Shown here piece by piece: positions 8,642 through 13,201 of a stretch of 14,733 nt of DNA; positions within the stretch are counted from its first letter, which is position 1, and the number at the start of each line of letters is the position of its first letter. The position numbers were made by a program, and so were the translations under genes. Under the pieces are notes generated by a model. The model made no database searches, was not told where the DNA came from, and saw only the letters and a list, made by a program, of their open reading frames with translations. Source of the stretch: CAZGZD01 sp964530005 (GTDB lineage: Bacteria; Patescibacteriota; Microgenomatia; UBA1406; GWC2-37-13); contig CAZGZD010000024.1 of the NCBI GenBank assembly GCA_964530005.1, positions 1-14,733 of the forward strand. Direction: 5' to 3'.

Positions 8642-9190
8642 CTATTTTCTTTTTTTTCGGCCCATAAATACATCTGCTTGAAGGTCAAGGTGTGGGATGA
8701 GTGAGTTGAGTATTTCGTAGTATTTGTCTGGATTGTGAATCTGATAGAGTGCTATAAATTTGCGTGCATCCCAGTCAAAAAGCTCGACAGTACCATAATC
8801 AAACATCTTGCCAAAGAGTCCTTGTATGATCTTTACTCCTCGGATATGCTCGTATGGATATACCTCTCGATCTTTATATATGATTCCTCTTTTGCAGATT
8901 ACTGACTTGGGAGTAATCTCGTAGTATTCATTGAGCCATTTGAGGACGATATATATTGAGATACTGGCTTTAATAAGAGATAGCAGAGCGAACAAAGGAA
9001 AATACAACGAGTTGCTTGGAAGACAGGCAAAATTAAAGCATGCTATTAGTAGGAATATGAGAGGAAGCGACATCGTCTCAATAAGAATGAGGCGGATAAT
9101 AAGAAAAGATATACTTTCTCGCACATTGATATTCGTGACAGAAATAGATCTTTTCGCTTTGATCTCAATGGTTCCTTCTTGGTCTGCCAT
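8642..9190 (-). CDS. Membrane protein with bacterial PH (bPH2-like) domain
   Basis: 182 residues, first gene of the minus-strand cluster. Two hydrophobic segments (about residues 27-54 and 62-84, the second ending IYIVLKWLNEYYEITPKSVI) form a membrane hairpin. The remainder reads as a bacterial PH_2-type domain: YEITPKSVICKRGIIYKDREVYPYEHIRGVKIIQGLFGKMFDYGTVELF contains the usual pattern of a tagged strand, I.Y..I..V.., then G.(L/M)..YGTV. The tail is strongly basic (MGRKKRK). The role of such proteins is mostly unknown; the YdbS/YdbT group is a comparison. Its location upstream of GNAT and thrS suggests co-transcription rather than a shared function. Confidence 0.85.
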   Translation of the reverse strand: MADQEGTIEIKAKRSISVTNINVRESISFLIIRLILIETMSLPLIFLLIACFNFACLPSNSLYFPLFALLSLIKASISIYIVLKWLNEYYEITPKSVICKRGIIYKDREVYPYEHIRGVKIIQGLFGKMFDYGTVELFDWDARKFIALYQIHNPDKYYEILNSLIPHLDLQADVFMGRKKRK

Positions 9191-9194
9191 AGTA

Positions 9195-9206
9195 TTCTAC
9201 GTAGAA
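9195..9206. promoter_or_regulatory. 12-bp perfect palindrome in the divergent gap (possible operator)
   Basis: TTCTACGTAGAA is its own reverse complement. It directly follows the -10 box of the minus-strand promoter and covers its predicted start site, between the PH-domain gene and obg. That is a typical place for a repressor site, but a palindrome of this length alone is weak evidence. Confidence 0.3.
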
Positions 9207-9235
9207 GTATATAGCAAAATAGCCAGTTCTGGCAA
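9206..9235 (-). promoter_or_regulatory. Promoter of the PH-GNAT-thrS-infC-rpmI-rplT cluster
   Basis: On the minus strand, TTGCCA (9235-9230) and TATACT (9211-9206) are separated by 18 nt. The predicted start site falls about 7-9 nt before the ATG at 9190, giving a very short leader. No other credible promoter with both boxes was seen between here and pheS, so this promoter probably drives the ribosomal and synthetase genes as far as rplT. Confidence 0.6.
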
Positions 9236-9287
9236 GAATTAATAATCTTGAAAAAGCTATGGAATAGTTTGGAGCGATTTATTCAGC

Positions 9288-9293
9288 TATAAT
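9288..9293 (+). promoter_or_regulatory. -10 box of obg, leaderless arrangement
   Basis: A perfect TATAAT ends 6 nt before the obg ATG at 9300. With the usual 6-7 nt from -10 to start site, transcription would begin at or next to the A of ATG, giving a leaderless mRNA. No good -35 hexamer lies at 16-18 nt. The ATG has no Shine-Dalgarno upstream. Confidence 0.65.
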
Positions 9294-9299
9294 AGTTAT

Positions 9300-10241
9300 A
9301 TGTTTGTCGATGAAGTAACTCTAAAAATAGAAGGTGGGCGGGGTGGAGATGGAAAGACGTCTTTTTTCCCAGGGCGTGGTGGACCAAGTGGAGGATCCGG
9401 CGGGATTGGCGGAAGTGTATATATGCGTGCAAACTCGCAATTTTCAAGCCTCAACAAGTATGCGAGTATCGCAGTTGTTGCTGCACCAGATGGAGTACCT
9501 GGTGGTCGAAATCGCAAAACTGGTGCAAATGGACTCGACGTGATACTGGATTTGCCAGTTGGCACGATGATTATAGATGTTGCAACCCGCGAGGAGATTG
9601 AGTTGAACGTGAATGGAGATATTCAACTGATTTGTCGTGGTGGAGTTGGCGGACTTGGCAATGATGCCCTCAAGTCGGCTACAGATAGATCATCAAGAAA
9701 AGCTCAACTTGGGAAAAAAGGCGAAGTACGGAATGTGAGGGTAATACTTAAGCTTATTGCCGACTATGGACTTGTGGGTATGCCGAATGCTGGCAAGAGC
9801 ACACTTCTGAATGAGCTTACAGCTGCTACTGCCAAAATAGCCAATTATCCATTCACCACACTTGAGCCCAACTTGGGAGTTCTGGATACTCGAGTATTGG
9901 CTGATATTCCCGGCCTTATTGAGGGGGCATCCCAAGGGCGTGGCTTAGGTATCAAATTCCTCAAGCATATAGAGAAAGTAAAGCTTCTTTTGCACTGCAT
10001 ATCTGCCGAGTCAGTTGATGTCGCCCGCGATTATAAGACAGTCGTGGATGAGTTGGAACAATATAATCCAGAAGTTGCAAAAAAGGACTCGATTGTACTT
10101 TTGACTAAGATTGATTTGATTGATGCGGCGGACGTAAAGCAGAAAGTAAAGCAACTTAAAAACCTCTCAAAGCATGTCTACTCGATCTCAATTCTCGACC
10201 CAAAGAGCATTGAAGAGCTAAGGAAATTACTCACAGCCTAA
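9300..10241 (+). CDS. obg: GTPase Obg/CgtA, short form without C-terminal domain
   Basis: Ribosome-associated GTPase that acts in late 50S maturation and stress response. It has 313 residues. The glycine-rich Obg fold covers 1-158 (FVDEVTLKIEGGRGGDGKTSF, GGPSGGSGGIGGSVYM, ICRGGVGGLGN). The G domain follows: G1 GMPNAGKST (160-168), switch region YPFTTLEPNLG (183-193), G3 DIPGLIEGASQGRGLG (202-217) and G4 TKID (269-272), where Obg proteins usually have NKID. G5 is probably SIS near residue 297. The protein stops right after the G domain, so the OCT domain found in many Firmicutes and Actinobacteria is absent; E. coli-type Obg has an acidic tail here instead, also absent. It is divergent from the ribosomal cluster. 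A hairpin 30 nt beyond the stop could be its terminator. Confidence 0.96.
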   Translation: MFVDEVTLKIEGGRGGDGKTSFFPGRGGPSGGSGGIGGSVYMRANSQFSSLNKYASIAVVAAPDGVPGGRNRKTGANGLDVILDLPVGTMIIDVATREEIELNVNGDIQLICRGGVGGLGNDALKSATDRSSRKAQLGKKGEVRNVRVILKLIADYGLVGMPNAGKSTLLNELTAATAKIANYPFTTLEPNLGVLDTRVLADIPGLIEGASQGRGLGIKFLKHIEKVKLLLHCISAESVDVARDYKTVVDELEQYNPEVAKKDSIVLLTKIDLIDAADVKQKVKQLKNLSKHVYSISILDPKSIEELRKLLTA

Positions 10242-10270
10242 ATCTACACATTCCTATTGAAGTGGCTCTA

Positions 10271-10293
10271 TCCCACGATGTGGGAACTTATTT
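10271..10293 (+). repeat. Repeat copy A (hairpin) after obg and gene 10321-10617
   Basis: Stem TCCCAC / GTGGGA (10271-10276 and 10280-10285) with a GAT loop, followed by AACTTATTT. The 19-nt string at 10275-10293, ACGATGTGGGAACTTATTT, recurs exactly at 10698-10716, and its first part recurs at 11331-11341. On the plus strand the hairpin plus T-rich tail could terminate obg. On the minus strand it lies about 27 nt after the stop of the small membrane protein gene and has no T tract. Confidence 0.75.
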
Positions 10294-10320
10294 CTCAAAA
10301 GTCAAATAAATCTACCGATT

Positions 10321-10617
10321 TTACCAAATGAAATTTATGTGGGATAAGATCCACCCTATCCAAATTGTAAATACCACAAGAGTAGCTAAGTAAAACAATA
10401 TTGTGAAGATGAAAAAGTAATATATTGGATTTGGTCTAAATTTTGGAAAAACAAAAACTGTAATAAAAGAAAAAACAGGCGCAAACGTAAAAATAATTTC
10501 TAAAGGTACTGATCCTTGTCCAACATATATAACTAGGATAGTAAGTACTGCCTGCAAAAATGCTATCGCATAAGCTATTTTCCAATACGCTCGACTTTCA
10601 CCTTGAATAAGCGTCAT
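10321..10617 (-). CDS. Small membrane protein of unknown function
   Basis: 98 residues with no family I recognise. After a short polar N-terminus (MTLIQGESRAYWK) there are three hydrophobic segments at about 14-34, 38-57 and 65-93, separated by a PKFRPNP loop near 58-64, so it is probably an integral membrane protein with three spans. The ATG at 10617 is 6 nt after a TAGGAT hexamer, which suggests its own leaderless promoter, though no good -35 is visible. It lies in the accessory strip between obg and tRNA-Asp, flanked on both sides by copies of the GATGTGGGAAC repeat. Real coding is supported by the hydrophobic pattern and the intact frame; without homologues I rate it as probable. Confidence 0.6.
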   Translation of the reverse strand: MTLIQGESRAYWKIAYAIAFLQAVLTILVIYVGQGSVPLEIIFTFAPVFSFITVFVFPKFRPNPIYYFFIFTILFYLATLVVFTIWIGWILSHINFIW

Positions 10618-10623
10618 GTAAAT

Positions 10624-10629
10624 ATCCTA
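10624..10629 (-). promoter_or_regulatory. Putative -10 of gene 10321-10617
   Basis: TAGGAT (10629-10624, minus strand) ends exactly 6 nt before the ATG at 10617, the same spacing as at obg, at 11249-11254, at the trigger factor and at the DUF5660-like gene. The -35 region is poor, so this is the weakest member of the set. Confidence 0.35.
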
Positions 10630-10661
10630 CAGTATCGTGTGGCGAAAGAAAATGTCTTATA

Positions 10662-10716
10662 TTTAAGTTGTCACAAAGGGCTGGCGGACACTAGCATACG
10701 ATGTGGGAACTTATTT
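10662..10716 (+). repeat. Repeat copy B, between the broken gene and gene 10321-10617
   Basis: Carries TTTAAGTTGT (10662-10671), CAAAGGG (10674-10680), GGCGGACACTAG, and then the 19-nt string ACGATGTGGGAACTTATTT (10698-10716) identical to copy A. The left arm of the TCCCAC stem is changed to GCATAC, so the hairpin of copies A and C is not formed here although the right half is perfectly conserved. A short CTTA-TATT-TAAG hairpin sits at the left edge. Confidence 0.75.
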
Positions 10717-10752
10717 TGCCGAAAAAAATATACTTTGTTGAAAGCTTAAATA

Positions 10753-11242
10753 CTATTTAAGTGAAGCGTAAAACTGGTCAAGCTGAGCTACAAAGTCAGG
10801 AGTTAATTCGGATGGAACAGTTAAATCTCCATGATCCAAGAGCGAAACAGACCCATCTAGAAATTGCCTACCTCTGTGAGTGTCTCTAAAAGTTGTGCTT
10901 AATTTAACATCTCCTATATTACCTACGAATAACTCCCTACTATCTGTATACCTTGGTCCTCTAAAGGCTTCGTCATATTCCTCTTCTCCTGTGGTCACTG
11001 TTACTGGAACACCGTCAAGATTAAAGTCAACGGATGCCGTAAATGTTTTTTTTAGGACCCATTGTTGGGACTATAGCTCTTTGGCCGTTATGATTAAGCC
11101 AACTTGCAGATGCGGCAGTTGCAAATTCAGGTATAGTTACGATCCACTGATCAAATGCTCCTATTAAATCAGATGCACCTCTTCCAAACGATTCTTTTGC
11201 TCTTCCTCGTTCCGTTCGTGGCAATCGTTCGACTACAGTCAT
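10753..11242 (-). pseudogene. Hypothetical gene split by a frameshift at an A8 run
   Basis: Two open frames join into one protein if a single base is removed. The first (11242 down to 11027, 71 residues, MTVVERLPRTERGRAKESFG...) reaches PTMGPKK at a run of eight A on the minus strand (11053-11046), then runs off into a few residues and a TGA. Dropping one A continues as TFTASVDFNLDGVPVTVTTG (then EEEYDE...) to the TAG at 10753, giving about 162 residues. The second part needs no start codon of its own. The predicted protein is soluble; I recognise no family. Causes could be a real inactivating mutation, transcriptional slippage or +1 frameshifting at the A8 run, or a sequencing/assembly error. 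No other gene in the window stops at TGA, which favours the joined reading. A good promoter precedes it. Confidence 0.6.
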
Positions 11243-11248
11243 AAAAAG

Positions 11249-11276
11249 ATTTTACACCTTAAAACTACAAATTCAA
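11249..11276 (-). promoter_or_regulatory. Promoter of the frameshifted gene, leaderless arrangement
   Basis: On the minus strand, TTGAAT (11276-11271), a 16-nt spacer, and TAAAAT (11254-11249), which ends exactly 6 nt before the ATG at 11242. The predicted start site coincides with the start codon. Confidence 0.55.
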
Positions 11277-11293
11277 TATGAATGATGTTGATT

Positions 11294-11346
11294 AGTCTTT
11301 TTAGACTGTCAGGGCGGGCACTATCCCACCGATGTGGGAACTTTTT
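11294..11346 (+). repeat. Repeat copy C, after gene 11345-12109
   Basis: Left part: hairpin AGTCT-tttt-AGACT (11294-11307) overlapping TTTAGACTGT (11300-11309), then AGGGCGGGCAC. Right part: stem TCCCAC (11324-11329) / GTGGGA (11334-11339) with a CGAT loop, followed by AC and five T (11342-11346). It starts right at the stop codon of the minus-strand gene at 11345. On the plus strand it looks like an intrinsic terminator, but no plus-strand gene precedes it. Confidence 0.7.
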
Positions 11347-12109
11347 ATACTCTTAATATCTGAACCTTTGAAGTTAAAAGCCTTTTTAAGTATTGTTTTT
11401 GTTTATTTCCTTTGGGTCCAGCAGCATAGAGTACTGCCTTGAGGTTTGGTTTAATATCTACTATTGCAACATAGCCAGCGTATGTGATGTCTTCGTATGG
11501 ATTCAGGTTTCTATAATTCTTCCAATCAGGTACAAAATCGCTTCCCACAAGCCTCAATTTCTTGTTTCTTTTATTCATAATATGAGCCATTGCTTGCATT
11601 ACAGCTGATACATACCATTTGTTGTATTTATCTCCAATATCGGAGTGACTATCCCCTTTCCAATAATATAATTTTGCATTGTAATCCCCGATTTTTATAA
11701 CTTCTTCAGATATTGGTTTGTAAAACATCATTTTGGGAGATGGATCGTTGTAGTACCAAAGCCATTTCTTTTGATCAGCAACAGCTAGGTTAAAATGATC
11801 TTGGATACTCCACTCTCGGGCTTCCTTAAAACAGGCTAAGTAGCCACCCAGCCACGCTTGATAATACTCAGAATCTGGATCATAACGGGTGGATAGTCCA
11901 CTCTTGACTGCTCCCATTGTGAAGTAATTAGTTCCAATTGCTTTTAAGTCAGCCTTACTCCAAGTACGGGTCATGTCAACAAGCATGGTGCCATTTATCC
12001 ATCCCTTGTCCAGATTAGTAAAACTAAGCTTATATTCGAGATTTTTTTCTTTGGCAAGAAACTTCAAATATGCAAGTTCGCCAATTATGTTTATTACTGT
12101 TGTGAACAT
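11345..12109 (-). CDS. Hypothetical protein, 254 residues
   Basis: No family recognised. The protein is predominantly polar and rich in Tyr, Trp and Lys (for example WLWYYNDPSPKMMFYKP and LYYWKGDSHSDIGDKYNKWY). There is no signal peptide and no clear transmembrane span; a mildly hydrophobic N-terminus (MFTTVINIIGELAYLKFLAK) is probably a helix. The middle section has a conserved-looking YYWKGDSHSDIGDKYNKWYV block followed by AVMQAMAHIMNKRNKKLRLVGSDFVPDW, and the tail is basic (GPKGNKQKQYLKRLL). I cannot assign an enzymatic motif. It lies in the accessory strip next to tRNA-Asp, has its own extended -10 promoter, and is followed directly by repeat copy C, which suggests it was acquired as a unit. 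Confidence 0.75.
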   Translation of the reverse strand: MFTTVINIIGELAYLKFLAKEKNLEYKLSFTNLDKGWINGTMLVDMTRTWSKADLKAIGTNYFTMGAVKSGLSTRYDPDSEYYQAWLGGYLACFKEAREWSIQDHFNLAVADQKKWLWYYNDPSPKMMFYKPISEEVIKIGDYNAKLYYWKGDSHSDIGDKYNKWYVSAVMQAMAHIMNKRNKKLRLVGSDFVPDWKNYRNLNPYEDITYAGYVAIVDIKPNLKAVLYAAGPKGNKQKQYLKRLLTSKVQILRV

Positions 12110-12116
12110 GAATAGA

Positions 12117-12125
12117 AGTATATCA
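12117..12125 (-). promoter_or_regulatory. Extended -10 promoter of gene 11345-12109
   Basis: TGATATACT on the minus strand (12125-12117): an extended -10 (TGn plus TATACT) ending 7 nt before the ATG at 12109. There is no clear -35, which an extended -10 can tolerate. The predicted leader is 0-1 nt. Confidence 0.5.
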
Positions 12126-12148
12126 GAGGTTCTAACCGTCCTGTTGAG

Positions 12149-12180
12149 CTAAAGTACTTTAGACTGTTGCAAAGGGATGC
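12149..12180 (+). repeat. Partial repeat copy D at the 3' end of tRNA-Asp
   Basis: Perfect 14-bp palindrome CTAAAGTACTTTAG (12149-12162) overlapping TTTAGACTGT (12158-12167), identical to a 10-mer in copy C. It is followed by CAAAGGG (12170-12176), which copy B has in the same position, then ATGC and the GGGACC of the tRNA-Asp 3' end. The right half found in copies A-C is absent or replaced by the tRNA gene. The order hairpin, (A/T)NTGT, CAAAGGG, then a G-rich block is shared with B and C, so I read it as a related element. Confidence 0.5.
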
Positions 12181-12253
12181 GGGACCAACGGGACTCGAAC
12201 CCGCAACCTTCCGCGTGACAGGCGGATGCTCTAACCAATTGAGCTATGGCCCC
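12180..12253 (-). tRNA. tRNA-Asp(GTC)
   Basis: Minus-strand cloverleaf: acceptor GGGGCCA pairs with TGGTCCC (one G-U), D-arm with AGCTCAATTGGTTAGAGC, anticodon stem TCCGC/GCGGA with loop CTGTCAC (anticodon GTC), and T-arm GGTTCGAGTCCC. G73 is the Asp discriminator. The 3' CCA is not encoded (the sequence after G73 is CAT), so a CCA-adding enzyme is required. It is transcribed after tRNA-Val. Confidence 0.95.
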
Positions 12254-12289
12254 ATTCTATCTACAAGTATACTATCTCATACTTGCCTG

Positions 12290-12363
12290 TGACCGCTAAG
12301 GGACTCGAACCCCTGACCTTTGCAATGTCAATGCAACGCTCTAGCCAACTGAGCTAAGCGGTC
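12290..12363 (-). tRNA. tRNA-Val(GAC)
   Basis: Minus-strand cloverleaf: acceptor GACCGCT/AGCGGTC, D-arm TAGCTCAGTTGGCTAGAGC, anticodon stem TTGCA/TGCAA with loop TTGACAT (anticodon GAC), and T-arm GGTTCGAGTCCC. A73 fits valine. CCA is not encoded (CAG follows). It lies 36 nt upstream of tRNA-Asp on the same strand. Confidence 0.95.
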
Positions 12364-12377
12364 AATTGTCAGCTCAT

Positions 12378-12386
12378 ATTGTACCA
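12378..12386 (-). promoter_or_regulatory. Extended -10 promoter of the tRNA-Val/tRNA-Asp pair
   Basis: TGGTACAAT on the minus strand (12386-12378) is an extended -10 that ends 14 nt before the first base of tRNA-Val. The predicted primary transcript has about a 7-nt 5' leader. No clear -35 is present. Confidence 0.5.
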
Positions 12387-12411
12387 AACAAACTACTGTG
12401 AGTGATTCTAT

Positions 12412-12464
12412 ATGCACTTATATTACATAGTAATTAAATATAAGCCATATTACATAATGCACTT
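12412..12464 (+). repeat. Swapped pair of short direct repeats between divergent promoters
   Basis: ATGCACTT then ATATTACATA (12412-12429), and further on ATATTACATA then ATGCACTT (12447-12464): the same two words in the opposite order, around an AT-rich centre. The second ATGCACTT overlaps the -35 box of the strong plus-strand promoter. It could be a paired binding site. Apart from the tRNA promoter and these words, I see nothing in 12364-12462. Confidence 0.35.
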
Positions 12465-12491
12465 GACATACCCATAGTCTTTTGCTATACT
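12463..12491 (+). promoter_or_regulatory. Very strong sigma-70-type promoter of the structured leader
   Basis: A perfect TTGACA (12463-12468), a 17-nt spacer, and TATACT (12486-12491) preceded by TGC (12483-12485), so the -10 is also extended. This is the best promoter in the window. The predicted start site is about 12498-12499, which is the first base of the hairpin described next. Confidence 0.85.
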
Positions 12492-12498
12492 ACTCTTT

Positions 12499-12548
12499 AG
12501 ATCCTAAGGTTCTTCACATTTTTGTCGAAGTGCTTTAGGATCTTTTTT
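12499..12548 (+). terminator. Terminator-like hairpin at the 5' end of the transcript (attenuator or tiny RNA)
   Basis: Arm AGATCCTAAGG (12499-12509) pairs with CTTTAGGATCT (12533-12543): 11 pairs, one G-U. Inside, CTTC-ACA (12512-12518) pairs with TGT-C-GAAG (12523-12530), leaving a TTTT loop and one bulged C. The outer stem runs directly into six T (12543-12548). It has the form of an intrinsic terminator, yet it begins at the predicted transcription start. It would yield either a roughly 50-nt RNA or premature termination ahead of the glucosaminidase gene. Confidence 0.65.
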
Positions 12549-12639
12549 ATTGGGGTGTTGGACTTATGGCCACATCAGCTGATGCGGCACAAGGGTCTGT
12601 AATCACAAATAGTTTAGTAGTTATTTGCGAACAGACCCT
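12549..12639 (+). promoter_or_regulatory. Structured 5' leader ending at the glucosaminidase start codon
   Basis: Two further structures lie between the terminator-like hairpin and the ATG. First, GCC-A-CATCAGCTGATG-C-GGC (12569-12588) contains a perfect 12-bp palindrome. Second, AGGGTCTGT (12592-12600) pairs with ACAGACCCT (12631-12639) in nine perfect pairs, enclosing a CAAATA/TATTTG stem (12606-12611, 12622-12627). The last paired base is the base before the ATG. No Shine-Dalgarno is present. I do not recognise a known riboswitch class. Confidence 0.5.
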
Positions 12640-13200
12640 ATGAGAAAACTTTTCTTTTTTCTTATAACCCTTTTCCTCATATCCGCAACTTCTGTATCTG
12701 CATCTGAGAAGATAGCAGATGCCTCAGCGGCGCCTCAAGCTATTGACCAAAAAGTCTGCAAAATAGACACGAAGCCCACATCTTATAGCACAAAGTATAA
12801 GGTGATTAAAAAGTATCTGGAGCTTCGAGGTTCCCCTCTGGCTGCTTCTACTTCTGACTTTATTGCGAGTTGTCAAAGGTACAGCTTAGACTGTTATCTA
12901 CTGCCTGCTATATCTGGACTTGAGTCTTCATATGGTACTGCCCTACTTGCCGGCTCATACAATCCATTTGGGTGGGGTGGAGGTTATTTGTATTTTAAGG
13001 ACTGGAAAGACGCTATAGATACAGTGGGTCGTGGTCTTCGAGAAAACTACATTGGTCAGGGATCAATAGCTTCGCTTGAGGCTATAGGAGCCAAGTATGC
13101 GGCAAGTCCTACATGGGCTTCACGAGTGGGTGGAAATATGAGCGAGCTTCAAAAACTTGAAGACGAGTTGAATTTACAGGATTCTGCTATAGAATTATAA
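12640..13200 (+). CDS. Secreted glucosaminidase/lysozyme-like cell-wall hydrolase
   Basis: Predicted to be exported and to cleave glycan strands of peptidoglycan. I choose ATG 12640 (186 residues) over TTG 12625, because MRKLFFFLITLFLISATSVSA is a typical signal peptide start, with likely cleavage after VSA (residue 21). The body has a glucosaminidase/lysozyme-superfamily core: LLPAISGLESSYGTALLAGSYNPFGWGG (about 87-114), with Glu95 as the candidate catalytic acid, followed by YFKDWKDAIDTVGRGLRENYI and YAASPTWASRVGGNM, the usual helix and W.S.V....M block. No separate wall-binding domain is present. The three cysteines (40, 78, 85) could form a disulphide after export. Its mRNA has the structured leader described above. 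The trigger factor gene starts one base after its stop. Confidence 0.85.
   Translation: MRKLFFFLITLFLISATSVSASEKIADASAAPQAIDQKVCKIDTKPTSYSTKYKVIKKYLELRGSPLAASTSDFIASCQRYSLDCYLLPAISGLESSYGTALLAGSYNPFGWGGGYLYFKDWKDAIDTVGRGLRENYIGQGSIASLEAIGAKYAASPTWASRVGGNMSELQKLEDELNLQDSAIEL
13168..13195 (+). promoter_or_regulatory. Internal promoter of the trigger factor gene
   Basis: TTGAAT (13168-13173), 16-nt spacer, TAGAAT (13190-13195), ending 6 nt before the ATG at 13202. It lies inside the last codons of the upstream hydrolase gene and has the same TTGAAT-16 arrangement as the promoter at 11249-11276. It would give the chaperone expression independent of the attenuated upstream transcript. Confidence 0.55.
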
Positions 13201-13201
13201 G

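Noticed and set aside
10880..11167. Plus-strand frame of 95 codons opposite the frameshifted gene
   Set aside because: It spans the A8 junction in antisense, has no promoter in phase, and its translation shows no coherent fold; the minus strand has the promoter and better sequence.
11294..11346. Ordinary intrinsic terminator for a plus-strand gene
   Set aside because: Hairpin and T tract are in plus orientation, but no plus-strand gene lies upstream of it; it is listed as a repeat, with termination as a possible secondary effect.
10242..12180. Classical integron with attC sites
   Set aside because: No integrase gene in the window and no RYYYAAC/GTTRRRY core pair in the repeats. Only the general layout is similar, so it is reported as cassette-like.
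12549..12639. c-di-AMP (ydaO/yuaA) riboswitch upstream of a cell-wall hydrolase
   Set aside because: The gene context would fit, but I could not find the conserved core blocks of that class in the leader; only generic stems are present. A covariance-model search would decide.
12625..12640. TTG at 12625 as start of the hydrolase
   Set aside because: It would put five extra polar residues (MRTDP) before a clean signal peptide and start inside the leader stem; ATG 12640 is the natural start.
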